Of a stretch of DNA of 64,000 nt, positions 1 to 7,488 are shown one piece after another. Under the pieces are notes generated by a model that saw only the letters and a list, made by a program, of their open reading frames with translations, did no database searches and was not told the DNA's origin. Source of the stretch: Acidobacteriota bacterium (GTDB taxonomy: Bacteria; Acidobacteriota; Terriglobia; Terriglobales; SCQP01); contig JAJYIU010000002.1 of NCBI GenBank assembly GCA_021789895.1, positions 1 to 64,000 on the forward strand, read 5' to 3'. Numbering within the stretch: position 1 is the stretch's first letter; every line of letters begins with the position of its first letter. The translations under genes were made by a program, and so were the position numbers.

Positions 1-127
1 CGCCGCCGCCGCACGCCGCCGCGCCGCTGCCGCACGCCGCCGCGCCGCCGTTCGCCGCCGCCGCCATGTTCCCGTACGCCGGACCGCGCACACGCCCGCC
101 GGCAAGACGCATAAACACTTGAAGTAA
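1..127 (+). other. Possible 3' end of an upstream CDS, GC-rich repeat
   Basis: All three forward frames are open from the window edge to stops at 112-114, 120-122 and 125-127, so a plus-strand gene may end here. The frame ending at 125-127 reads as an Ala/Arg-rich tail finishing in basic residues, like a histone-like or ribosomal tail. The DNA contains an imperfect direct repeat of roughly 20 bp in 1-50. The terminator that follows supports a transcript ending here, but the frame cannot be chosen from this fragment. Confidence 0.3.
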
Positions 128-141
128 ACGGGAAATCCATA

Positions 142-177
142 GAGGGCGGAGGCCGGCGCTTCCGCCCTCGTTTTTTT
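142..177 (+). terminator. Rho-independent terminator
   Basis: A perfect 9-bp stem (GAGGGCGGA at 142-150 with TCCGCCCTC at 161-169) is followed by a run of seven T at 171-177 on the plus strand. It would end a plus-strand transcript entering from the left edge. Confidence 0.85.
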
Positions 178-259
178 CGGCGGAAAGTCTCGACATCCGT
201 CCAGGGCCTGCAACTTTAGATCTGCACTCTCGCCAACCGCGGTTAAAACCTCTGTATTT

Positions 260-1282
260 TCAGTTCTTACGATTGGGGTCGGGCTGGCCGGCCTGCGCCG
301 GCCGGCGCGGCAATTGATACCAGAGCTGCTCGCAGAAGGCCAGGTCATCGGGATAGAACGTCAGTTCGGCTGCCGGCAGGGTCGAATCGAGCTGAGCGGC
401 GCGGCTGGCGCCGACAATGGCCGCAGTCACTCCCGGCTGAGCCAGCACCCAGGCAATCGCGAGCTGTGCCGGCGACAGCTTCCGCTCGCGGCAATACTCG
501 ACCAGGCGGTTGACGGCGTCCAAGCTGGCATCGTGCCAATAACGTTCGCGGTAGAGCGGACCGGTCTGGCCGCCCAGGGCAAAGCGCGTGCCCGGAGGCG
601 GGGGCTGTTCCGGCCGATATTTGCCCGTCAGCAAGCCGCCGGCAAGCGGATTGTAGACGATCACGCCGACGCCCTGATCGCGGCAGAGGGGCAGCAATTC
701 CAGCTCGATATCGCGCGTGAGCAGGTTAAAGCGGGGCTGTACGCAATCCCAGCGCGCCAGCCGGTTCTGTTCGCTCAGGCCCAAGGCGAGCGCCAACTGC
801 CAGGCGGGGTAGTTGGAACAGCCGAGATAGCGCACCTTTCCGGAGCACACCAGGTCGTCCATGGCGCGGAGGGTTTCATCGAGCGGAGTATCGGGGTCAG
901 GGGCATGGGCCTGATAGAGGTCAATCCAATCCGTCTGCAGGCGGCGGAGGCTGTCGTCGCAGGCGGCGAGGATATGGCGGCGGGAGAGGCCGCCCTGCCA
1001 GGCGCGAGCGCCCATGGGAAAGCGGCACTTGGTGGCCAGCACCACCTGCTCGCGCTTACCCTTCAGCCAGCGGCCGACGATTTCTTCGGTGCGTCCGACG
1101 GTATCCGGCGCGGGCGGCACGGGATACGCGTCGGCGGTATCGAAGAAATCCACGCCGGCTGCAAAGGCGCGGTCCATGATGGCGCGCGCCTCCGCTTCTT
1201 CGGTCTGATGCCCAAAGGTCATGGTGCCCAGGCAGAAGGCGGAAACCTTCAACCCGGTGCGTCCCAGCTTGCGAGATTGCAT
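260..1282 (-). CDS. Aldo/keto reductase
   Basis: A cytosolic NAD(P)H-dependent oxidoreductase of the AKR TIM-barrel superfamily, 340 residues. The N-terminus is typical (KLGRTGLKVSAFCLGTMTFG). The catalytic tetrad is visible as Asp48 and Tyr53 (DTADAY), Lys85 (ATK) and His126 (YQAHAPDP). The C-terminal part carries the VGASRAAQLD-type cofactor-binding segment. The ATG is preceded by a purine-rich GGGGGAG, and a TATAAT-like box lies on the same strand at 1313-1318 but without a clear -35. It follows nrdJ on the same strand 132 bp downstream, with a hairpin between them, so it is probably independent. The substrate cannot be told from sequence. Confidence 0.93.
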   Translation of the reverse strand: MQSRKLGRTGLKVSAFCLGTMTFGHQTEEAEARAIMDRAFAAGVDFFDTADAYPVPPAPDTVGRTEEIVGRWLKGKREQVVLATKCRFPMGARAWQGGLSRRHILAACDDSLRRLQTDWIDLYQAHAPDPDTPLDETLRAMDDLVCSGKVRYLGCSNYPAWQLALALGLSEQNRLARWDCVQPRFNLLTRDIELELLPLCRDQGVGVIVYNPLAGGLLTGKYRPEQPPPPGTRFALGGQTGPLYRERYWHDASLDAVNRLVEYCRERKLSPAQLAIAWVLAQPGVTAAIVGASRAAQLDSTLPAAELTFYPDDLAFCEQLWYQLPRRPAQAGQPDPNRKN

Positions 1283-1371
1283 GGATCGCGCTCCCCCGGA
1301 AGGTAACTATCAATTATAAAATCCGGCACGGCCGGCCGGGTGGCGGCGAGTTTAGCAGGCAGGATCGCCTA

Positions 1372-1390
1372 CCCCGCGCGGTGCGCGGGG
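1372..1390 (-). terminator. Hairpin downstream of nrdJ
   Basis: A perfect 8-bp GC stem (CCCCGCGC/GCGCGGGG) with a 3-nt loop lies 24 bp beyond the nrdJ stop. No T-run follows on the minus strand, so it may be a weak or factor-assisted terminator or an RNA-stability hairpin. Confidence 0.4.
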
Positions 1391-1414
1391 CAGGAAATTT
1401 GCGGCGCGGCGAAT

Positions 1415-4345
1415 TTACGAGCAGCCGCTGGTTTCGCCGCAGTTGACGCACTTGTAGCAGGAGCCGTTGGGCACCATGATGCTGCCGCAGTTATGGCAGG
1501 CGGGGGCATCGGTGGATGAAGCGGCCTCGTTCTCGCGGCGCGGCGGAGCGGCGCCGGCGGCCGGGGCGGCGGTGATGAGCGGCATCTGGCCGGCAGTTTC
1601 CAGGTCTTCCTTGGTTGCGCCGCGGTCGCCGTGCAAATCGCCCACCGAGGCAGGCGCGGCCGGCTGCTGGCCGAGAAACTTCAGTCCGAGCCAGCGGAAG
1701 AGGTAATCCATGATGGATTTGGCATAGCCGATTTCGGGACTGCCCGACCAGCCGCTGGGTTCGAAGCGGGTATGCGAGAACTTATCCACCAGCAGCTTGA
1801 GCGGCACGCCATGCTGCAGGGCGAGGGAAATCGCCGTGGCGAAGCTATCCATCAGGCCGCTGATGGTCGAGCCTTCCTTGGCCATGGTGACGAAGATTTC
1901 GCCCGGCTGGCCATCTTCGTACATGCCGACGGTGAGATAACCTTCGTGGCCGCCGATTTTGAATTTATGGGTGATGGACTGGCGCTCGTCGGGCAGGCGG
2001 CGGCGGTAGGGGCGGGCCGCCGGCAGCGAATGCGGGACCTCGATGGGCTCGGGGGGGCGCGTCTCGCGCTGCTTTTCCTTGCCGGCGGCGGAAAGCGGCT
2101 GGGCTTTCTTGCTGCCGTCGCGGTAGATAGCAATCGCTTTCAGGCCCAGCTTCCAACCCTCGACGAAGACCTGCATGATCTCCTCGACGCTGGCGCTTTC
2201 CGGCATGTTGACCGTCTTGGAAATGGCGCCGGAGAGAAACGGCTGGCAGGCCGCCATCATTCTGACGTGGCCGCTGTAGGGGATGAAGCGAGTGCCGTTC
2301 TCCGGCTTGAAGGAGCAGTCGAAGATGGGCAGGTGCTCGGGTTTGAGGTGCGGCGCGCCCTCGATGGTTCCGGTGGCGTCCACGTAAGCGACCATATCGG
2401 TGGTTTGCTGGGGGGGGTAGCCGAGGCGCAGCAGCGCTTTATCCACGCTCTGGTTGACGATTTTGATCTGCCCGCCGCCGACCAGTTTTTTGCTTTTCAC
2501 CAGCGCCAGATCAGGCTCGATGCCGGTGGTGTCGCAATCCATCATGAAGCCGATGGTGCCGGTGGGAGCGAGCACGGTGACCTGAGCGTTGCGGAAGCCG
2601 TGGCGGGCGCCGAGCTCGAGGGCATCGTTCCAGACGCGGCGGGCGGCGGCAAGCAGCGGCTCCGGCAAGGCGGGGTTGGGCAGGTTGTTCACCGCGGCGC
2701 GATGCATGCGGATGACGTCGAGCATCGGCTCGCGGTTTTGGGCAAAGCCGGCGAAGGCGCCGCTGCCGGCGTCGCCCGCCAGCGCTTCGGCCAGGCGGGC
2801 CGACTGGGCGTAGGCCTCGCCGCACATCAGCGCGGTCAGGCAGCCGGCGTAAGCACGGCCGGCGTCGCTATCGTAGGGCAGGCCGTTGGCCATCAGCAGC
2901 GCGCCCAGGTTGGCGTAGCCCAGCCCCAGCGGGCGGTAATCGTGGGAATTGCGCGCAATCGCCTCGGTGGGATAGCTGGCGTTATCCACGATAATTTCCT
3001 GCGCGGTGATCAGGATATCCACGGCGTGCAGGTAGGCTTCGGTATCGAAGCCGGCGGCGGAGCCGGCAAATTTCATCAGGTTGAGGGAAGCCAGGTTGCA
3101 GGCCGAATTGTCGAGAAACATGTATTCCGAGCAGGGGTTGGAAGCGTTGATGCGGGCGGTATTTTTGCAGGTATGCCAGCGGTTGATGGTGCTGTCGTAT
3201 TGCATGCCGGGATCGCCGCACTGCCAGGCGGCGGCGGCGATTTTGCGCAGCAGCTCGCGGGCGGAGACGGTCTTCAGCGTCTCGCCGCGGTTTTCGCCCG
3301 CGACCCGGGCCAGTTTCCATTCGCCGTCCCGCTCGACGGCCTGCATGAACTCGTCGGTCACGCGCACGCTGTTGTTGGCGTTCTGGAAAAATATCGAGGC
3401 ATAGGCGTCGCCGTCCAGCGCCGGATCGTAGCCGGCCTGCACCAGCGTCCAGGCCTTCTTTTCTTCCTTCGCCTTGCACTCGATGAATTCCTCGATGTCG
3501 GGATGGTCGGCATTGAGGATGACCATTTTCGCGGCGCGGCGGGTCTTACCGCCGGATTTGATCACCCCGGCAAAGGCGTCAAAGCCCTTCATGAAGCTCA
3601 GCGGCCCGCTGGCGATGCCGCCGCCGGAGAGGGTTTCGCGCGAACTGCGCAGCGAGGAAAGGTTGGTGCCGGTGCCCGAGCCCCATTTGAACAGCATGCC
3701 TTCGGTCTTGGCCAGGGTGAGGATGCTGTCGAGCGAATCACTCACCGCATTGATGAAGCAGGCCGAGCATTGCGGCCGGCGATAGCCGATTTTGCCAAAT
3801 GCCGGCTGGCCGGCGGCGGCATCCCAATACCAGTTAGCGGCATCGGCTTGCGGCTCCAGCCGGTCCACGCCGCAGTTGAACCAGACGGGCGAATTGAACG
3901 ACGCCTTCTGGGTGATCAGCAGATGCACCAGTTCGTCATGGAAGCAGCGCGCATCTTCCGCCGTGCGGAAATAGCCGTCGCGCTCGCCCCACTCGCGCAT
4001 GCTTTCCGCCACCCGCGCCACCAACTGCCGGATACTGTTTTCCCGCCGGCTCGCCCCGGGCTTGCCGTGCAGGTACTTGGAAGCCACGATATTGGTCGCC
4101 GTCTGGGACCAATCCACGGGCACTTCGACGTCCTTTTGCTCGAATAAGACTTCGCCTTTATCGTTTTGAATGACCGCCGTACGCTTTTCCCACTTCACCT
4201 CGTCATAGGGAGACTGCTTAGGATCGGTAAAGCGGCGGCGAAAGCTCAATCCGCGGGCGTGACGCGCGGCGCCGGAGGCGCTCTCCGCCGGGACGTGATG
4301 GCTCACCATGGAAGCGTGCGAGGTGGCGGCTTGCGGCTCGTTCAT
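1415..4345 (-). CDS. nrdJ: Adenosylcobalamin-dependent (class II) ribonucleotide reductase
   Basis: Reduces ribonucleotides to deoxyribonucleotides using adenosylcobalamin and needs no separate radical subunit. The protein is 976 residues, in the usual range for long class II enzymes. It shows the cysteine-containing barrel segments (QCSACFINAVSDS, NPCSEYMFLDNSACNLASLN), a late ALAPTGTIGFMMDCDTTGIEP segment, a TSCPD-like domain near residues 790-870 (HKFKIGGHEGYLTVG) and a C-terminal zinc-ribbon-like tail with paired cysteines (CHNCG, CYKCVNCG) ending CS. A NrdR operator and promoter lie directly upstream. The only RNR in this window; B12 dependence predicts oxygen-independent dNTP synthesis if cobalamin is available. 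Confidence 0.97.
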   Translation of the reverse strand: MNEPQAATSHASMVSHHVPAESASGAARHARGLSFRRRFTDPKQSPYDEVKWEKRTAVIQNDKGEVLFEQKDVEVPVDWSQTATNIVASKYLHGKPGASRRENSIRQLVARVAESMREWGERDGYFRTAEDARCFHDELVHLLITQKASFNSPVWFNCGVDRLEPQADAANWYWDAAAGQPAFGKIGYRRPQCSACFINAVSDSLDSILTLAKTEGMLFKWGSGTGTNLSSLRSSRETLSGGGIASGPLSFMKGFDAFAGVIKSGGKTRRAAKMVILNADHPDIEEFIECKAKEEKKAWTLVQAGYDPALDGDAYASIFFQNANNSVRVTDEFMQAVERDGEWKLARVAGENRGETLKTVSARELLRKIAAAAWQCGDPGMQYDSTINRWHTCKNTARINASNPCSEYMFLDNSACNLASLNLMKFAGSAAGFDTEAYLHAVDILITAQEIIVDNASYPTEAIARNSHDYRPLGLGYANLGALLMANGLPYDSDAGRAYAGCLTALMCGEAYAQSARLAEALAGDAGSGAFAGFAQNREPMLDVIRMHRAAVNNLPNPALPEPLLAAARRVWNDALELGARHGFRNAQVTVLAPTGTIGFMMDCDTTGIEPDLALVKSKKLVGGGQIKIVNQSVDKALLRLGYPPQQTTDMVAYVDATGTIEGAPHLKPEHLPIFDCSFKPENGTRFIPYSGHVRMMAACQPFLSGAISKTVNMPESASVEEIMQVFVEGWKLGLKAIAIYRDGSKKAQPLSAAGKEKQRETRPPEPIEVPHSLPAARPYRRRLPDERQSITHKFKIGGHEGYLTVGMYEDGQPGEIFVTMAKEGSTISGLMDSFATAISLALQHGVPLKLLVDKFSHTRFEPSGWSGSPEIGYAKSIMDYLFRWLGLKFLGQQPAAPASVGDLHGDRGATKEDLETAGQMPLITAAPAAGAAPPRRENEAASSTDAPACHNCGSIMVPNGSCYKCVNCGETSGCS

Positions 4346-4419
4346 ATCAAATACCCCGTGGGTGGTTTTCTGCCCGCTCGATAACAGCTCAGGGCTGCGT
4401 AAAAATACGCAGTTTGCTC

Positions 4420-4472
4420 AAATTACAGCTATAGATTGGGCGTGTCAAGGTTTTTCCCACAATATATAGTAT
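4420..4472 (-). promoter_or_regulatory. nrdJ promoter with tandem NrdR boxes
   Basis: On the minus strand a perfect TTGACA (4443-4448) is followed after 17 bp by TAATTT (4420-4425) as a poor -10. Against the known NrdR consensus ACACWATATATWGTGT, box 1 at 4457-4472 matches at 14 of 16 positions and box 2 at 4426-4441 at 10 of 16, including the core. Their centres are 31 bp apart, the spacing known for NrdR box pairs. Box 2 fills the -35/-10 spacer and box 1 sits just upstream of -35, an arrangement suited to repression. Consensus and spacing are established knowledge; the assignment is inference. Confidence 0.75.
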
Positions 4473-4500
4473 ACCGTTTTCAAGATTGTAAATGTTTGAT

Positions 4501-5478
4501 TTAGCTGGGCTTGAGCGGTTCCCGGGCGGGGAGCCGGGTTGATTCCGGCGATACGGCCGCCTCGGGCGAGGGTGGCGCCATCGGCAGCGCCAATTCGATT
4601 CCGCCGAGCAGGATCAGGGCGGAAACGTAGGCCCAGAGCACCAGCGACACCGACATGGAAAAGGGGCCGTAGAGGCCGCGGAAATTCATCCAGGGGAGCA
4701 GCAGGATGTAGAGGTAGAGCGCCACTTGCCAGAGCGAGCCGGCGAAGAACGCGGCCAGCAGCACGCGGCGCAGGGGCACGCGGATGTTCGGCAGCAGCCA
4801 ATAGATCAGGAAAAAGACGGTGATAGTGACCGGCACGGCGCTGATGCGGATGAGAAGCACCGAAAGCAATTTGACGAGGTGGTTGAACGAGCCGGCATGC
4901 AAGGGGCTGTTGCGCAGCAGATAATGCGCCAGGCGGTGGGAATAAGTTTCGCTGAGCGCGCTGAGGGAGGCGGAGAGCATGCCCAGACTGCCGCAGGCCA
5001 GGGCCAGCCCGATCGCGACCAGCCAATTATGCAGGTAATTGCGATTCCGGCTGGCGCCCCAAACCCGGTTCAGCGCCACCTCGAGCGGCAGAAAAATGCC
5101 GCTGGAAGTCAGCACCAGCACCGCCAGCGAGGCCCACTGCAGGCCCTGATTATGCTGCACCACCCGCTCGAGATTGCTGACGATGAAGGCGCGCCCGCTC
5201 TCGTGGGCGGCATCGCTGACCGGCAGATACGAGTGCAGCAGCACCAGCAGGCCGCGATATAGCCGGGCGGAATGAAAGAAATTCCGGATCAAGGTCAACA
5301 GCAGCACCAGGAAAGGGAAGAACGACAACAGCGCCTGGGCGGCGATGGAGAAGGCAAAGGTATGAGTTTCGGTAGCGGAAAGATAGAGTGCAGCCCGCCA
5401 CCAGCGCGCGGTAGCCATCCGGTGGGGACGGCGAGAGGGAAGCGCTTCACGCAGGGTGGCTGGGGCAGACACAGGCAA
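4501..5478 (-). CDS. YihY/BrkB-family inner-membrane protein
   Basis: An integral membrane protein of the YihY/virulence-factor-BrkB family, 325 residues. About six hydrophobic helices are visible, with the characteristic FSIAAQALLSFFPFLVLLL segment near residues 43-63, the VLTSSGIFLPLEVALNRVWG region near 125-145 and a polar C-terminal tail. The family was once misnamed ribonuclease BN; its molecular function is not settled. It ends about 30 bp upstream of the NrdR operator of nrdJ and lies downstream of an ABC transporter on the same strand, with 53 bp between them, so co-transcription with the transporter is possible. Confidence 0.88.
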   Translation of the reverse strand: MPVSAPATLREALPSRRPHRMATARWWRAALYLSATETHTFAFSIAAQALLSFFPFLVLLLTLIRNFFHSARLYRGLLVLLHSYLPVSDAAHESGRAFIVSNLERVVQHNQGLQWASLAVLVLTSSGIFLPLEVALNRVWGASRNRNYLHNWLVAIGLALACGSLGMLSASLSALSETYSHRLAHYLLRNSPLHAGSFNHLVKLLSVLLIRISAVPVTITVFFLIYWLLPNIRVPLRRVLLAAFFAGSLWQVALYLYILLLPWMNFRGLYGPFSMSVSLVLWAYVSALILLGGIELALPMAPPSPEAAVSPESTRLPAREPLKPS

Positions 5479-5531
5479 CAGTTTAACAATGCCGGCGGAT
5501 GCGCGGCGTTGGAGAAAGCAGGAGTCCCCGA

Positions 5532-7385
5532 TTAAATTTCGGCTTTGCCGGCCGCCCAGGCGAGGGCCGGGGCGGAAAGCGACGTTGGCTCCTGGAGCAC
5601 CCGCAATTGGCCATGCGCGAGACGAAAGACGGCATCGGGCTGGAGGGCGGAAACGATGTGATGGGTTGCGATCAGGCAGGTTCGACCCTGCATCAGGCGC
5701 CGCATTGCCTGAAATAAAGCCTCGGCATTGGCGGAATCGAGGTGGGAGCTGGGCTCATCGAGCAACAGCACGGCGGGATCGCGCAACACGGCGCGGGCGA
5801 TGGCCAGCCGCTGGCGTTGGCCGCCGGATAGCCGGGCGCCGCGCTCGCCCAGGCGAGTGTCATAGCCGTGCGGGAGCTGGCGAATAAAAGCATCCGCCTG
5901 CGCGACCTGGGCCGCCCATTGCATCCGTTCGGGAGTAATGCCGGCCAGCCCAAAGCACAAGTTCTCGCCGATGGTGCCGGCGAACAGCACCGGGTCCTGG
6001 AGCACGAGCGCAAAGGCATGCTGCAGATGCGAGCGCGGCCAGGACTTCAACGGGCGCCCATCGAGCAGGATTACGCCGCACTGCGGCGCATAGAGTCCGA
6101 GCAACAGGTCCAGGATGGTGGTTTTCCCGCCGCCGCTCGGCCCCATCAGCATCGCGGTTTGGCCGGGGAGGAGCCGAAACGAAACCTGATCAAGCACCCG
6201 CCGGGGCCGGCCGACGCCGGGTTCGGAGGAGTAGGAGAAGCTAACCTGGCGAAATTCAATTTCGCCGCGCAGGCGCGGGATGAACCGGGGCGCCGGCTCC
6301 GCCGCCGCGGCAGGGCGGCGGCGGCGCGCCTCGCTGCGTCCGGCGTCGGGCGGAGGTTCGAGCCTCCATGCGGCGGCGCCGCTTTCCGCCGGGGGAGATT
6401 CGAGAAATTCCAGCACGACATCGGCCGCAACCATATTTTTCCGGGCGGTGTCATAAGCGCCGGTCAATCCGGCCAATGGACCGAAGATCATGCCGGCGTA
6501 GCCGACCATGGCAATCCAGGTGCCGGGGGTCAGACGGCCTTCGAGCACCTGCAAAATACCGATGAACAAAACCGCGCTGCGGGCGGCGAGGGCCAGCAAG
6601 TTCTTGAGGTTGTCGAAGGCGGCGCCGGCCAGCACCATCCGCCAGAGGCGATGAAACAAGCCGTCGGTGGCGCGGCAATAATGCTCCAGTTCGGCCGCTT
6701 CGGCGTGCAGAGTTTTCAAGGTTTTAATCGCGGCCAGCATTTCACTGACCCGGCCGTAGATCCGGCTCCAGCCCTCCTGAATCACGGTTTCATGGCGCAC
6801 CTGATTGCGCGTTCCCCAATGCGCCGCGGCGAGGAACAGCAGCAGCAGCGGCGAAACCAGCAAGGCCAGGCCGGGCGCCAGGCGGAACATGATGATCAGC
6901 ATCAGCCCGAGATTGGCCAGGTTGGGCGCCAGGGTCAGCAGCGATCCCCCCAGCAGCTCGCCGACTGCGGCGACGCCGCGGTCCACGCGCGTCATCAAGT
7001 ATCCGGCGGCGTTGGCCTGGTGGAACCCGAGCGACTGCTCGTAATAGCGGGCCACAACCCGCCGCGCCAGCACAGCGCTCACGCCAAAGCGGACGCGGTT
7101 TGCGGCCAGCGATAGGACGGTTTGCAGTCCCTGTTGCAGCAAGCCGAGCCCCGCCAGAGCGAGGATCGTGAACAGGGCGCGGTGGAAATCATCGCGGCGC
7201 CAGACCACCCGCCAATTGCCGCCGGGATGCACCCGCAACACCAGATCGAGCAGGTGGCGCAAAAAGAGCGGCTCCAGACAGCCGGCCAGCGCGGTGGCAA
7301 GGCCCAGTCCGAGCGCGAGCGAGAGCATCGCCCGATGCGGGCGCAAGCTGGCGCGCAGGAGAGCGGGGAAGTGCGTTTTGGCCAC
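5532..7385 (-). CDS. ABC half-transporter (permease-ATPase fusion)
   Basis: A type I exporter half-molecule of 617 residues that probably works as a homodimer. The N-terminal ~310 residues form the six-helix transmembrane domain. The ATPase domain (about 370-600) has Walker A GPSGGGKTT, Q-loop region LVLQDPVLFAGTIGENL, signature LSGGQRQRLA, Walker B VLLLDEPSSHLD and an H-loop histidine in IATHH. The domain linker is rich in Arg/Ala. The start used is GTG without a clear Shine-Dalgarno, so the true start is uncertain. The substrate is unknown; MsbA-like lipid or peptide exporters share this architecture. Confidence 0.92.
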   Translation of the reverse strand: MAKTHFPALLRASLRPHRAMLSLALGLGLATALAGCLEPLFLRHLLDLVLRVHPGGNWRVVWRRDDFHRALFTILALAGLGLLQQGLQTVLSLAANRVRFGVSAVLARRVVARYYEQSLGFHQANAAGYLMTRVDRGVAAVGELLGGSLLTLAPNLANLGLMLIIMFRLAPGLALLVSPLLLLFLAAAHWGTRNQVRHETVIQEGWSRIYGRVSEMLAAIKTLKTLHAEAAELEHYCRATDGLFHRLWRMVLAGAAFDNLKNLLALAARSAVLFIGILQVLEGRLTPGTWIAMVGYAGMIFGPLAGLTGAYDTARKNMVAADVVLEFLESPPAESGAAAWRLEPPPDAGRSEARRRRPAAAAEPAPRFIPRLRGEIEFRQVSFSYSSEPGVGRPRRVLDQVSFRLLPGQTAMLMGPSGGGKTTILDLLLGLYAPQCGVILLDGRPLKSWPRSHLQHAFALVLQDPVLFAGTIGENLCFGLAGITPERMQWAAQVAQADAFIRQLPHGYDTRLGERGARLSGGQRQRLAIARAVLRDPAVLLLDEPSSHLDSANAEALFQAMRRLMQGRTCLIATHHIVSALQPDAVFRLAHGQLRVLQEPTSLSAPALAWAAGKAEI

Positions 7386-7488
7386 TGCGGGAACTGCCGG
7401 CGAGAAAGCGCGAAACCGTACTTCATTTTTTTCCCGGGCGGGGACGCGGCGGATAAGCCATCCGCCTCAATTGGATCGGGAAAACCGC

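Noticed and set aside
1631-4147. 838-codon open frame antisense to nrdJ
   Set aside because: High-GC shadow of the nrdJ reading frame; composition is low-complexity Gly/Ala/Arg and no family pattern appears.
4346-4440. Cobalamin riboswitch upstream of nrdJ
   Set aside because: The leader is too short and has no B12-box-like sequence; the NrdR operator explains the region better.
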